Source of the DNA: an uncultured bacterium
GTDB lineage: Bacteria; Bacillota; Clostridia; Lachnospirales; Lachnospiraceae
Length of the DNA stretch: 64,000 nt
Assembly: GCA_947383005.1 (NCBI GenBank)
Contig: CANDBT010000010.1
Span: 1 to 64,000 of the forward strand
Direction of reading: 5' to 3'
The number at the start of each line of letters is the position of its first letter. Position 1 is the first letter of the stretch. The notes under the pieces are model-generated. The model had not been told where the DNA came from. It saw only the letters and a program-made list of their open reading frames with translations, and ran no database searches. Below, piece by piece: positions 8,116 to 17,006 of the stretch. Both the position numbers and the translations under genes were made by a program.

Positions 8116-8937
8116 ATGAAATTATTTAAGAATCGAATGATATTGGGCATTACCTGCATTGTCATATCACTTATTATTTGCTTTGCGATTACGCCGCTTA
8201 TCAATGTAGGACTGTCGAAGAAAACAACAGTGGTCCGGGTAAACCGTGAAATAAAAGCCGGTGAGCAGCTGACAAAGAATATGCTGACCGAAGTGGAAGT
8301 CGGGAATTATAACCTGCCTGCAAATGTGTACCACTCCATTGATGAAGTGAACGGAATGTATGCGACTGCGGATATGGTTATGGGGGATTATCTGTTCCCA
8401 GCAAAACTGTCGGAAGACGCAGGAAAAGAAAATACATACCTTTACCATCTTAATGGTGAGAAACAGGCGATATCCATTACAATTGACAAGTTTGCAAGGG
8501 GACTGTCCGGAAAGCTGAAAAGCGGTGACGTGGTTTCTGTAATAGCGCCGGATTATTTGGGAAGCCGCGAAACGGTCATTCCGCAGGAACTGCAGTATGT
8601 TGAGGTGATCGCAGTAACAGCAAAATCCGGATATGATGCCAATCTGGAAAACGGGGAGGATACGGAAGAAAAGGAACTTCCCTCAACGGTAACGCTTTTG
8701 GTGCGGCCGGAGCAGGCAAAGATTCTGGCGCAGCTGGAGGCGGAGGGAGACATCCATCTGTCACTCGTATATAGGGGGACAACAGAAAACGCCGCCAAGT
8801 TTATTGCTGCCCAGGATACCATACTTGATGAGATAAAAGCTGCGGAAGAGGCAGAAAGCGAAGAGGGCAGTATGGAGGATGAGGAAGAAGCAGAACAGGA
8901 AAACAGTGATCCTGAAGAAATGAGTGAGGAGGAATAA
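8116..8937 (+). CDS. CpaB/RcpC-like pilus assembly protein with SAF domain
   Basis: About 273 aa. One N-terminal membrane anchor (ILGITCIVISLIICFAI) is followed by an SAF-type region (VVRVNREIKAGEQLTKNML) typical of CpaB/RcpC, then a second conserved block (ITIDKFARGLSGKLKSGDVVSV). The C-terminus is a strongly acidic tail (EEAESEEGSMEDEEEAEQE), so the domain is likely exported and the tail flexible. ATG 8116 is preferred over TTG 8104 because GGAGG lies just before it. In Gram-negatives this family works with the secretin; here, with no secretin, it may guide the pilus through the wall. Confidence 0.78.
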   Translation: MKLFKNRMILGITCIVISLIICFAITPLINVGLSKKTTVVRVNREIKAGEQLTKNMLTEVEVGNYNLPANVYHSIDEVNGMYATADMVMGDYLFPAKLSEDAGKENTYLYHLNGEKQAISITIDKFARGLSGKLKSGDVVSVIAPDYLGSRETVIPQELQYVEVIAVTAKSGYDANLENGEDTEEKELPSTVTLLVRPEQAKILAQLEAEGDIHLSLVYRGTTENAAKFIAAQDTILDEIKAAEEAESEEGSMEDEEEAEQENSDPEEMSEEE

Positions 8938-8940
8938 GGA

Positions 8941-9738
8941 ATGTTAAATATAAATCCGGCTTCCATCTTTCGCCAGGAAGAGGAAGCAACACTGCCGGAT
9001 GGAAATGTAATAGCCGTATGGGGAAGTCCTTCATCCGGAAAAACAACTGTCAGCGTAAAACTTGCCCATTATCTTGCGAGCAGGAAGAAAAATGTGATTC
9101 TCCTGTTGTGCGATATGGTTTCCCCGCCACTGCCGTGTCTTTGCAATCCGTCTGAACTGGTGGAGGAACACTCGCTGGGGAATATCCTTGCAGCAACACA
9201 CGTGACGCAGGGAATTATAAAGGAAAACTGCGTTTTTCATAAAAAGTATAAATATCTGACGATGATCGGGATGAAGAAAGGGGAAAACGTGTTCACTTAT
9301 GCGCCCTATACGCAGGTACAGGCAGAGGAATTAGTAAGGAACCTGAAGATGATGGCGGATTATGTCATCATTGACTGTGGAAGCTATATTGCGTATGACA
9401 TTTTATCAGCTGTATCGCTGATTGAGGCAGATTATGTGCTGCGTTTAGTAACATGCAATTTAAAGTCCATCAGCTACCTGTCTTCACAGCTGCCGCTTTT
9501 AAAGGACAAGAAGTGGGATGCGGACAAGCAGATACGAATTGTTTCTGATGTAAGACCGAATGAAGCAGCAAACTACATGGAGCAGGTTTTCGGGAAAGTG
9601 GCATATACCATACCACACAGCGCAGAAGTGGAAACACAGGCGCTGGAAGGACGTTTGTTCTGCGACCTTACCCAAAAGGAAAGCCGGGATTTTAAAGCAG
9701 GAATTGATGCAATCGGGAAAGGGGTGCTTGGCCTATGA
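8941..9738 (+). CDS. TadZ/CpaE-like P-loop ATPase
   Basis: 265 aa. Near residue 22 is a deviant MinD/ParA-type P-loop, GSPSSGKTTVS, followed by the expected Walker A' region (KNVILLLCDM) and a DYVIIDCGSY Walker B-like segment. No N-terminal receiver domain is present, so it is shorter than CpaE and closer to TadZ in layout. It overlaps the TadA gene by 4 bp. Family role: polar localisation and nucleation of the pilus machine. An ORF in another frame at the end is a shadow. Confidence 0.78.
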   Translation: MLNINPASIFRQEEEATLPDGNVIAVWGSPSSGKTTVSVKLAHYLASRKKNVILLLCDMVSPPLPCLCNPSELVEEHSLGNILAATHVTQGIIKENCVFHKKYKYLTMIGMKKGENVFTYAPYTQVQAEELVRNLKMMADYVIIDCGSYIAYDILSAVSLIEADYVLRLVTCNLKSISYLSSQLPLLKDKKWDADKQIRIVSDVRPNEAANYMEQVFGKVAYTIPHSAEVETQALEGRLFCDLTQKESRDFKAGIDAIGKGVLGL

Positions 9739-11099
9739 ATCAGAGTGTTTCAGGAACACACGAACTGTTTTTCTCACCGGAGGACACAAAAGATTTCCAG
9801 TCCGTATTAAAGGATGTTCAGGAATATATATCAAGCAAATATTCCACTCTGATACTGGACGGAGGGGATGATGAGGTAAAGCAGCAGATAAAGAGATATA
9901 TCAGCAAATATGTCATGGATTATCGGATTTCGGTAAAGGGAATGACAGAGCAGGAACTTACTGATAATATATATACAGAAATGGCAGAGTTTTCCTTCCT
10001 CACAAAATACATTTTTGGTAGCGGAATAGAGGAGATTAATGTCAATTCATGGCGTGACATTGAAGTGCAATATTCTAATGGAACCTGTGAGAAGCTGAAA
10101 GAGCATTTTGAATCTCCAGAACATGCAATTAACGTGATAAGGAGGATGCTGCATATTTCCGGAATGGTGCTGGACAATGCAAGCCCCGCTGTTTTGGGGC
10201 ATTTAAGCAAAAATATCCGTATCGCGGTCTTAAAAACACCATTGGTTGACGAAGACGTGGGTGTGGCGGTTTCCATACGTATTGTAAATCCGATGTCGCT
10301 TACAAAAGATGATTTTGTAAAAGGCGGAACAGCAACGGAGGAGGAGCTTGATTTTCTTTCGGAGTGTCTCCGCTATGGAATCAGTGTATGTGTAGCCGGA
10401 GCGACAAGCTCCGGGAAAACAACAGTAACCGGATGGCTGCTCGGCACAATACCGGACAGCAAGCGCATTTTCACAATAGAAAACGGAAGCCGTGAGCTTG
10501 ATCTTGTCAGGGAGCGCGATGGTGTAGTCTGCAACAGTGTTATTCATACAATTACCAGATCGTCGGAAAATGAAAAGCAGAATATCGACCAGGATTTGCT
10601 TTTGGATATGGCACTGCGTTTTGATCCGGAAATTATCTGTGTAGGAGAGATGCGAAGCTATGAGGCATATACGGCGCAGGAAGCCGCCCGTACCGGTCAT
10701 ACTGTGCTTACGACAATCCACAGCAATAGCTGCGAGTCCACGTATCGCAGAATGTGTACGCTTTGTAAAAGAAAATATGACATTAAAGATGAAACGCTGA
10801 TGTCCCTGGTTACGGAGGCGTTTCCCATTATTGTGTTCACAAAGCAGCTTGAAAACAAGAAGCGTAAAATCATGGAGATTATGGAATGTGAAATCCTGCC
10901 CGATGGGAACTATAACTTCCGGACGCTGTTTCACTATCATATCCGGGAGAACCATATGGAAGGCACGAAATTTGTAATTAAGGGAAACCATGAAAAGGTA
11001 AACGGAATTTCTGATGGACTGAAAAGAAGGCTTTTGGAAAACGGAATGCCAAAGGAAACACTGGTGAAGATAACCGGGGAGGAGGGAAAGAGATGCTGA
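9735..11099 (+). CDS. tadA: Tad pilus assembly ATPase TadA/CpaF
   Basis: 454 aa, normal for the family. N-terminal domain, then the secretion-ATPase core: Walker A GATSSGKTT near residue 225, an Asp box and Walker B region (ALRFDPEIICVGEMRSYEAYTA) and a His box (RTGHTVLTTIHSNS). It powers pilin polymerisation at the cytoplasmic side of the TadB/TadC platform. Start ATG 9735 forms an ATGA overlap with the upstream gene and the end overlaps tadB, so translation is coupled along the operon. Confidence 0.9.
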   Translation: MNQSVSGTHELFFSPEDTKDFQSVLKDVQEYISSKYSTLILDGGDDEVKQQIKRYISKYVMDYRISVKGMTEQELTDNIYTEMAEFSFLTKYIFGSGIEEINVNSWRDIEVQYSNGTCEKLKEHFESPEHAINVIRRMLHISGMVLDNASPAVLGHLSKNIRIAVLKTPLVDEDVGVAVSIRIVNPMSLTKDDFVKGGTATEEELDFLSECLRYGISVCVAGATSSGKTTVTGWLLGTIPDSKRIFTIENGSRELDLVRERDGVVCNSVIHTITRSSENEKQNIDQDLLLDMALRFDPEIICVGEMRSYEAYTAQEAARTGHTVLTTIHSNSCESTYRRMCTLCKRKYDIKDETLMSLVTEAFPIIVFTKQLENKKRKIMEIMECEILPDGNYNFRTLFHYHIRENHMEGTKFVIKGNHEKVNGISDGLKRRLLENGMPKETLVKITGEEGKRC

Positions 11100-12022
11100 C
11101 ATTACAGCTGATCGCCTGTATAGGCATGATCATGGGATGCTTTTTTGTATGGAATATCCGGCTTGAAGATTTTACGGCGGACTTGTTCGGGGGAATACTT
11201 GGCAAGCCCCGAAATATACAGGATGCCATATTGGAAGAAACCAATTCCAAAAAGATGCCGCTGTTGAAACGCGAAATCCTTGAAGTACAGGAAATTTTAA
11301 ACGTGACCGGGAGAGAGAAGCAGTTTCCGCTGCTCTGCACGGCGGCACTTTTATTTTTTACATTGGGAGCATCAGCAGCTATACTGATGGGGAACTTTTT
11401 TCTTGTCCCGGTACTGGCGACGGGGTGTTTATTCCTGCCGTTCTGGTATATCAAGCTTACTGCGCACTCTTTCAAGAAAGATGTCTCCGCAGAGCTTGAA
11501 ACGGCACTCTCCATCATCACCACATCTTACCTGAGAAACGAAGATATCCTGACAGCGGTTGAGGAAAGCGTATTTTACTTAAACCCGCCTGTGCAGACGG
11601 TATTTCAGGAGTTTGCATCGCGCATCCGCCTTGTAAATCCGGATATAGGGAGCGCACTGAATGAACTGAAGACAAAAATACACAATGACACCTTTGAGGA
11701 ATGGTGCGATGCATTGCAGGAGTGCCAGACTGATAGGAGCTTAAAGACCATATTGACGCCGATTGTGGCCAAGTTGTCCGATATGCGTCTTGTAAACGCG
11801 GATCTGGAGTATATGGTTTATGAACCTCGTCGGGAGTTCATCACAATGGTAATTCTGGTAGTAGGAAACATACCGCTTCTTTATTTTTTAAATCAGGACT
11901 GGTATAACGCGTTGATGACAACCGTGATCGGGCAGGTGATGTTGAGCATTACGGCCGCAGTTATTTTCTTTTCGGCGGCAAAAGTGGTACAGCTGACAAA
12001 GCCAATTGAATATCGGAGATAG
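11093..12022 (+). CDS. tadB: Tad pilus inner-membrane platform protein TadB
   Basis: 309 aa. Hydrophobic segments lie near the N-terminus (LQLIACIGMIMGCFFVW), near residues 80-125 and at the C-terminus, flanking a cytoplasmic helical region with the T2SSF-type pattern (ELETALSIITTSYLRNEDILTAVEE, with a second half near ECQTDRSLKT). This is the layout of GspF-like platform proteins. It lies between the ATPase and TadC genes, as in known Tad operons. Confidence 0.82.
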   Translation: MLTLQLIACIGMIMGCFFVWNIRLEDFTADLFGGILGKPRNIQDAILEETNSKKMPLLKREILEVQEILNVTGREKQFPLLCTAALLFFTLGASAAILMGNFFLVPVLATGCLFLPFWYIKLTAHSFKKDVSAELETALSIITTSYLRNEDILTAVEESVFYLNPPVQTVFQEFASRIRLVNPDIGSALNELKTKIHNDTFEEWCDALQECQTDRSLKTILTPIVAKLSDMRLVNADLEYMVYEPRREFITMVILVVGNIPLLYFLNQDWYNALMTTVIGQVMLSITAAVIFFSAAKVVQLTKPIEYRR

Positions 12023-12031
12023 GAGGGAACG

Positions 12032-12904
12032 ATGGTAATACTAATGATTTTATTTGGCGTTTTTTTCGCTGCCGGACTGTTCCTGATCCTTGCGGAGGTA
12101 TTCCGAATTCCGACCATGCAGACAGTAAAGGTAATGTCGGCTGCGGGGCGGTCAGAAAAGAAAGCCGCGAAAACAGTGGATATGTGGATTATGGACGGCG
12201 CTGTGGTATTATCAAGATATCTGCCAATGAACCAGCATAAAAAGGCGCGGATGGCAGCAACATTAAAAGCGGCAGGCATGAATATATCGCCCGAGGTCTA
12301 CGCTTCCTATGCAATGATAAAGACGGCGTTTGTCCTGTTAGGAATTGTCCCATGCCTGTACATATTCCCGCTGGCAGCTGTTATAGTGCTTATGTCGGCT
12401 GTTATGGTTTATTTCAATGAGATAGGAAAAGCGGACGAGAAACTTCGCGAGAAAAGGGAAGCCATAGAAGATGAGCTATCAAGATTTGCATCCACCATCG
12501 AGCAGGAACTTAAAAATAGCAGGGACGTGTTATCCATCTTGGAAAATTACAAGAAGAATGCCGGACCGGAGTTTACGCAGGAACTGGACATTGTATGCGC
12601 GGATATGAGATCTTCCAGTTATGAGGCTGCACTGACACGTTTTGAGGCAAGGTTAAATTCGCCGCAGCTGTCTGATATTGTGCGTGGTCTGATAGGCGTA
12701 TTAAGGGGAGATGACAGTGCGGTATATTTCCAGATGCTTGTGCATGACTTTAAGCAGATAGAGATACAGCGTCTGAAGACAAAAGCGCAGAAAATTCCGC
12801 CGAAAATACGAAAATACTCATTTGCAATGCTGATGTGCTTTATGATTACATATATTATTATCATAGGGTATGAGATTTTAAAGTCCATGAGCGGCATGAT
12901 GTAG
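12032..12904 (+). CDS. tadC: Tad pilus inner-membrane platform protein TadC
   Basis: 290 aa with two central hydrophobic segments (near residues 90-125), an N-terminal one and a C-terminal one (KYSFAMLMCFMITYIIIIGYEIL). Between them lies a GspF-like helical domain (ELSRFASTIEQELKNSRDVLSILENY). Start ATG 12032 follows AGGAGGGAACG, 9 bp after tadB. Together with TadB it forms the platform on which the ATPase acts. Confidence 0.8.
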   Translation: MVILMILFGVFFAAGLFLILAEVFRIPTMQTVKVMSAAGRSEKKAAKTVDMWIMDGAVVLSRYLPMNQHKKARMAATLKAAGMNISPEVYASYAMIKTAFVLLGIVPCLYIFPLAAVIVLMSAVMVYFNEIGKADEKLREKREAIEDELSRFASTIEQELKNSRDVLSILENYKKNAGPEFTQELDIVCADMRSSSYEAALTRFEARLNSPQLSDIVRGLIGVLRGDDSAVYFQMLVHDFKQIEIQRLKTKAQKIPPKIRKYSFAMLMCFMITYIIIIGYEILKSMSGMM

Positions 12905-12913
12905 GAGGCGCGT

Positions 12914-13318
12914 ATGAAGAAAGAAAGAAAACACCTTTTAAACAAGAAAGGAGAAGGTTATATAGATACCGTTGTCCTGGTTCTATGTGCAATGCTGGTG
13001 ATTGCGCTTGCCGTACGCGTGTATCCGGTATATATTGTGAAACTTCAGCTTGATAATTTTGCGGACGAGCTGGTGAGGGAAGCAGAAATAGCAGGACGGG
13101 TAGGCTCGGAGACAAGTGACAGGGAAAGGGTCTTAAATGAAAAAACGGGGTTATACCCGTCTGTATCATGGTCAAAGACGGGGAATATCCAGCTGAACGA
13201 AGAGGTAACGGTAACACTCACATTAGAGAGAAATATCGGGCTGTTTGGCGGCTTCGGTTCATTTCCGGTCCAGCTGAAAGCAAGGGCAAGTGGGAAAAGT
13301 GAGGTGTACCATAAATGA
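12914..13318 (+). CDS. TadE-like pseudopilin (DUF4320 type)
   Basis: 134 aa. The N-terminus has a short basic stretch and KGEGYIDTVVLVLCAMLVIALAVRV, a class III-like pseudopilin transmembrane helix with Glu/Asp near its start, followed by a polar exported domain. The position between tadC and a second TadE-like gene fits the minor pseudopilins of Tad systems. The DUF4320 label is from memory of similar Lachnospiraceae operons. The ATGA overlap with the next gene suggests they are made in fixed ratio. Confidence 0.65.
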   Translation: MKKERKHLLNKKGEGYIDTVVLVLCAMLVIALAVRVYPVYIVKLQLDNFADELVREAEIAGRVGSETSDRERVLNEKTGLYPSVSWSKTGNIQLNEEVTVTLTLERNIGLFGGFGSFPVQLKARASGKSEVYHK

Positions 13319-13857
13319 TGGGAAAATGTAAAAGGCTCATTTTAGATAAGGAAGGAAATGGAATGCCACTTGCTGCGGCAGTAACGCTTGCATTGTTGAT
13401 GCTTGTTCTTGTCATCATGCAGTTCGCGAGACTCATGATTGTGTCTGCAGGCGTAAAAGATGCAATGCAGGAGGCAATTATATCTACCATTAACGACAAT
13501 TATGCAGATGTATACCATGCAGTGCGCGAAGGATATGCCGCCGGATACCAGCCGACAGACGGTTCTTTCGAGGAGAGCCTGAACTACGGGGATATCTATG
13601 GAAGGCTGGACGGATTGCTCGGTCTTCAGGAAGATGGTGAATATCATTACAAAATATCATCTGATGGGGCAACAGAGTTCCGAATTACGGGTTTACAGGT
13701 GTATATCCATAATGCAGGACTGGCATCCGGCGATACAAGCTCGTTTGAGGCAGAAACCACAGTGAGGCTTGAAGTGCCGGTTTCTTTTCTCCAGAAAGTA
13801 CTTCCGGACATGAAGATTATCGTCAGGAGTAAAGCTGCATATACGCCAAAATTCTAG
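13315..13857 (+). CDS. TadE/TadG-like minor pseudopilin
   Basis: 180 aa. An N-terminal LILDKEGNGMPLAAAVTL stretch leads into a hydrophobic helix (LALLMLVLVIMQFARLMIV) and an exported domain ending in KAAYTPKF. The GNGMPLAAA junction is plausible for prepilin peptidase cleavage. It is coupled to the previous gene by ATGA. Likely a low-abundance pilus subunit or tip component; the exact subtype is unsure. Confidence 0.62.
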   Translation: MMGKCKRLILDKEGNGMPLAAAVTLALLMLVLVIMQFARLMIVSAGVKDAMQEAIISTINDNYADVYHAVREGYAAGYQPTDGSFEESLNYGDIYGRLDGLLGLQEDGEYHYKISSDGATEFRITGLQVYIHNAGLASGDTSSFEAETTVRLEVPVSFLQKVLPDMKIIVRSKAAYTPKF

Positions 13858-13937
13858 CAAAAAAAATTGCTGAAAATTAGACATATTGAAAAGAGTATAT
13901 TACAATGAAATCAGAAAACAAAACCAGGAGGGATTTT

Positions 13938-14528
13938 ATGAAAAAGTGGAATGATAAGACAAAAAAAATTGCATTAGCGGCAGCATTGATTGCAGTAGGG
14001 ATTGGAGCGTTCTGCGGAATACGCTTGTGCCTGATAACAGACAAGCCGGTTGAAGTGGCAACTGAAACCCAGAAGGCGGATGAGGATGATGTTAATGTAG
14101 TTGTAGATACAGAATATGAAGATGTGGAAGTACAGGAAACGGAGGAACTTACAGTCTCCACCGAACCGATTGATTCAAAAAAAACCGCCGATACGGATGA
14201 CATTACACAGTCCATTCAGAATGATCCGGTGAAGACAGAGGAAAATAAACCCAGTGAAACACCGGCGGAGGCTGCAACGGAAGCAGAACAGAACGGTTCC
14301 GGTGAAAAGCCGGAAAACAAGAAAATCCCTGCGGATACACCGGATACGACAGGAGATTCCGGGACGGATGGCACAGGGGCGTCAAGTTCTCCTCAAAACG
14401 GAGAGGTAAAGGACGGCAAGATTTATATAGAGGGCTTCGGCTGGGTAGATTACGAAGGAGGCGGCACATCCGGCACGCAGGCTGACGATATTTATGAGAA
14501 CGGAAACACAATAGGGATTATGGACTAA
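13938..14528 (+). CDS. Membrane-anchored acidic protein of the pilus operon (DUF6550-like)
   Basis: About 196 aa. A basic start (MKKWNDKTKK) and one transmembrane helix (IALAAALIAVGIGAFCGIRL) are followed by a long low-complexity Glu/Thr/Pro-rich region (about residues 45-150), and a conserved-looking end GKIYIEGFGWVDYEGGG. ATG 13938 has AGGAGG six bases upstream and is preferred over ATG 13905. The layout suggests a wall-spanning stalk with a small C-terminal module; the family name is from memory. No catalytic motif seen. Confidence 0.6.
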   Translation: MKKWNDKTKKIALAAALIAVGIGAFCGIRLCLITDKPVEVATETQKADEDDVNVVVDTEYEDVEVQETEELTVSTEPIDSKKTADTDDITQSIQNDPVKTEENKPSETPAEAATEAEQNGSGEKPENKKIPADTPDTTGDSGTDGTGASSSPQNGEVKDGKIYIEGFGWVDYEGGGTSGTQADDIYENGNTIGIMD

Positions 14529-14530
14529 AA

Positions 14531-14562
14531 CAGGGGGCGCCGCAGGGCGTCCTCTTTTGTAG
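14531..14562 (+). terminator. Intrinsic terminator after the pilus genes
   Basis: GC-rich hairpin AGGGGGCGCC-GCA-GGGCGTCCTC followed by TTTTG. It lies between the 196-aa protein gene and the large surface protein gene, so the latter is only partly co-transcribed or has its own start. Confidence 0.65.
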
Positions 14563-14577
14563 AAAGCGAGGTTTTGT

Positions 14578-16347
14578 ATGAAAATCCGAAGAAAAGCAGC
14601 ATGTTTGCTCATGTTGCTTTTATTTTTGTCCTTTTTGGGGACAGAAACAGTGTTTGCTGCAGGCGAAGGAAATATGGATGGCGGTGGTGGCGGCTTTGGT
14701 ACGGGAACAAGCACCAATAAATGGGTAAATGGAGATGAAGGCGTGAGAGTGACTGTCGTTCGGGCATCGGATGGGGCTGCAGTATCCGCAGCAGTGGATC
14801 TTACGAATGTCAATCCCGGAAATATTGTGGTGCATTTTGCTAAAAGAAGCAAGGTTGATTATCGCGGAGGAGCCTCCCTGACACCAAATACAGGGACATA
14901 CACATATATCAACCCGGGACAGTCGCTTCCCAGAATTATCAGCACATCTTCAGGAGGCAGTAACATAGCGCAGATAAAGAGGTACTTTACAGATGAGCAG
15001 GTAATCCGCGGTATTGCCGGTTACTGTGGTTTTGATTTTGACACGTTAATAAGCGGGGAGTACAAGCTGCTGATAGAACCGCTTGCATATGTGACGTTTC
15101 AGGGCGCAAGGACGGCAATGACTGCAACGGAAGCTGCTATGTATGATCGGATGCTTGGCGGTTTAATGCATAGCAAAATGCCTTCATTGTCGCACAAGAA
15201 CCTGCCGCTTGCAATCTTTCTGGAAACATCGGATCTGGGTTTTCCGGCTTGGACTGGTTCAAAGACGGAGCGCGTTTCCAATGAGAGCATCATTTCCTCG
15301 CTTGGAATAGGAATAGTGCGCTTTAATGAAATGGTTACGCCCCCGGAATTGGAGGCGGTAGATTACGAGTACAGGGTTAATACGGATGTAATTACGGCCG
15401 TAACCATCACCGGCGGGCAGTCAGACCCCGACCATCCGGTTAATGTGACGTTTCAAATCGGTGGAAGGAGCTATACGGTGGAAAATGTCTATTATCCTGA
15501 CGGGGCGTCGCAGCTTGCCTGGGTAAGATGGAGGACGCCGTCTACTCCGCAGACAATCACCATAACAGTCAGTGCCAGCGGGAGCGGTGCACCAGGACAG
15601 GGAAGTATCAAGGCAAGAATTGTTGACCTTGATGGGAACGATCCGCCCAATCCCACTGCCAACGACAGGAATAATGCATATTCATCGTCCAACGCGGAAA
15701 TACCAGATAATCCTGAGAAAGATAGCGCGTATTGGAGTATATGGGTTCCATGGTGGCAGGAATACTGGGTATGGCACAGCGATTGGAAATGGCATTCCGG
15801 TTCGCATAGTGAATCCTGCGCGGATGGATGCACGACAGATCATGGAAGCTGGGTGGACGAAGGTGAATGGGTAGATGAAGGCTGGTGGGAGTTCGATTTG
15901 GAACATTACAGTGCTTCAATGAGCGCATTCGTGGAACTGTCGCCGGATGATAAAAATCCTACAGTTGCAGGCTCTACGATCAAGAGCGGATACGGAGTAA
16001 ATATCACGGTCAATACGACGACGTCGACAAATCAGGCTACGGCAGTCACCGGGTCGCAGACGGCGGTTTCTTATTTTCCGGAGTTTTATTACAGGACTTA
16101 TTGGCGGCTGCTTGAGAGAATGACCAGCGGAATGGAAGCAGAGTATCAGTTTAAAAGCAATGAGTATTCCACTTATGGGAGAAGGACGCATTTCTCTCCA
16201 ATCTGGATGCCGGACGGAAACTATACCGTATACACCTACGTTATGGATAGCTGGACGCCAGATGGGATGCTGTCAGCCAACCTGACAGATTCGGTACAGA
16301 TTAGTGGGAACCTGTGGTCTGACTGGCATATTGCGCCAAAGAAATGA
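14578..16347 (+). CDS. Secreted Trp-rich surface protein
   Basis: 589 aa with a clear signal peptide (MKIRRKAACLLMLLLFLSFL..., cleavage near VFAAGEG). A Gly-rich stretch follows. About residues 380-445 are strikingly rich in Trp, His and acidic residues (WVPWWQEYWVWHSDWKWH, then DEGEWVDEGWWEFD), with one CADGC pair inside. The remainder reads as beta-rich extracellular sequence. No LPXTG or transmembrane anchor is present at the C-terminus. It sits directly after the Tad operon, so a pilus-associated adhesin is plausible, but the function is not recognised from sequence. Confidence 0.65.
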   Translation: MKIRRKAACLLMLLLFLSFLGTETVFAAGEGNMDGGGGGFGTGTSTNKWVNGDEGVRVTVVRASDGAAVSAAVDLTNVNPGNIVVHFAKRSKVDYRGGASLTPNTGTYTYINPGQSLPRIISTSSGGSNIAQIKRYFTDEQVIRGIAGYCGFDFDTLISGEYKLLIEPLAYVTFQGARTAMTATEAAMYDRMLGGLMHSKMPSLSHKNLPLAIFLETSDLGFPAWTGSKTERVSNESIISSLGIGIVRFNEMVTPPELEAVDYEYRVNTDVITAVTITGGQSDPDHPVNVTFQIGGRSYTVENVYYPDGASQLAWVRWRTPSTPQTITITVSASGSGAPGQGSIKARIVDLDGNDPPNPTANDRNNAYSSSNAEIPDNPEKDSAYWSIWVPWWQEYWVWHSDWKWHSGSHSESCADGCTTDHGSWVDEGEWVDEGWWEFDLEHYSASMSAFVELSPDDKNPTVAGSTIKSGYGVNITVNTTTSTNQATAVTGSQTAVSYFPEFYYRTYWRLLERMTSGMEAEYQFKSNEYSTYGRRTHFSPIWMPDGNYTVYTYVMDSWTPDGMLSANLTDSVQISGNLWSDWHIAPKK

Positions 16348-16354
16348 TGGCGGA

Positions 16355-16396
16355 GGGCAGCAAGGTACAGGCGGTTCGAGTCCGCCATGCCCTTTT
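16355..16396 (+). terminator. tRNA-T-arm-like composite hairpin with U-run
   Basis: GGGCA (16355-16359) pairs with TGCCC (16388-16392). Inside it GGCGG-TTCGAGT-CCGCC (16370-16386) has the exact 5-bp stem and 7-base TTCGAGT loop of a tRNA T-arm. TTTT follows. It works on paper as an intrinsic terminator of the surface protein gene. The shape suggests descent from a tRNA 3' end. No complete tRNA is present. Confidence 0.5.
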
Positions 16397-16452
16397 CGTG
16401 TTGCCATGCACGATATACATTATAATAAGGTAGAAAAGGAGTGAAAAAATTT

Positions 16453-16686
16453 ATGGCAAAAAAAGATTTGATGAAGGGAACCGTGAAGTGGTTTGATGTG
16501 AGAAAGGGATATGGGTTTATTTCTGATGAAGATGGTGTAGACTGCTTTGTCCATTTCTCAAACATCAACATGGAAGGTTTCAAGAGGCTCAAAGCAGGGC
16601 AGACCGTTTCCTTTGTTCAGGACGAAGACGAAAAAGGACGTACGGTTGCAAAAGAAGTTACTATTATTACGGAAGGAGAAGAATAA
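16453..16686 (+). CDS. Cold-shock protein, CspA family
   Basis: 77 aa from ATG 16453 (AAGGAG upstream). It has both RNA-binding motifs of the cold-shock fold: GTVKWFDVRKGYGFIS (RNP1-like) and CFVHFSNI (RNP2-like), then GQTVSFVQDEDEKGR. Ten residues longer than typical CspA because of a short MAKKDLMK start and an EGEE tail. It overlaps by 1 bp a tiny membrane-protein gene. Likely an RNA chaperone. Confidence 0.9.
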   Translation: MAKKDLMKGTVKWFDVRKGYGFISDEDGVDCFVHFSNINMEGFKRLKAGQTVSFVQDEDEKGRTVAKEVTIITEGEE

Positions 16687-16775
16687 TGAAGAAAAAAACA
16701 AAGATTGCAATAGTGGCACTGGTGGCAGGTATTATAGGCACTGTTACCTGCGTTGTTTTAAAGAAAAGAGTATGA
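16686..16775 (+). CDS. 29-aa membrane peptide
   Basis: Too short for most gene finders. MKKKTKIAIVALVAG starts a single hydrophobic helix and KKR follows at the end, so it is a one-span membrane peptide. ATG 16686 shares its A with the stop codon of the cold-shock gene (TAATG), and GGAGAAGAA precedes it. Translational coupling and an intact frame support that it is real. Function unknown. Confidence 0.5.
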   Translation: MKKKTKIAIVALVAGIIGTVTCVVLKKRV

Positions 16776-16785
16776 AATCATATGG

Positions 16786-16840
16786 GTTGATGCTTCGGTG
16801 GATTGAATGATCTACTGGAGCATCAGCTCCTTTTTTTTGC
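16786..16840 (+). terminator. Intrinsic terminator
   Basis: GTTGATGCT...AGCATCAGC arms with a branched centre (TCGGTGG/CTACTGGA) followed by a run of eight T. It closes the cold-shock unit. A similar hairpin (GGGGCTG...CATCAGCTCC then TTTTT) closes the 18-kb gene at 18915-18966. Confidence 0.6.
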
Positions 16841-16935
16841 CCAAAAAACAGATTTTTTTAACTGGCGAGTCGCCTATTGTCGATGATTTTTACTACACCC
16901 TCCATCTTTTTGAAATCGCGTAACAGAATATCGGG

Positions 16936-17006
16936 TTATACATCGGAATAAAAAATTGTACATCAGGTATGATTACTTGACATATGTGGAATATGAACAA
17001 TATAAT
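16936..17006 (+). promoter_or_regulatory. LytTR-type direct-repeat operator A and promoter
   Basis: TTATACATC (16936) and TTGTACATC (16956) form a direct repeat with a 20-bp period. A promoter follows: TTGACA (16977-16982), 18 bp, TATAAT (17001-17006). The -35 box starts 21 bp after the second repeat starts, the same offset as in operator B. Likely bound and activated by the LytTR regulator encoded at 19251. It drives the gene pair at 17194 and 17807. The rest of the 16.84-17.19 kb gap holds only peptides of 16-23 codons that I could not support. Confidence 0.7.

Noticed and set aside
16355-16396. Complete tRNA gene
   Set aside because: Only a T-arm and an acceptor-like stem exist; the D and anticodon arms are missing and a T-run follows.
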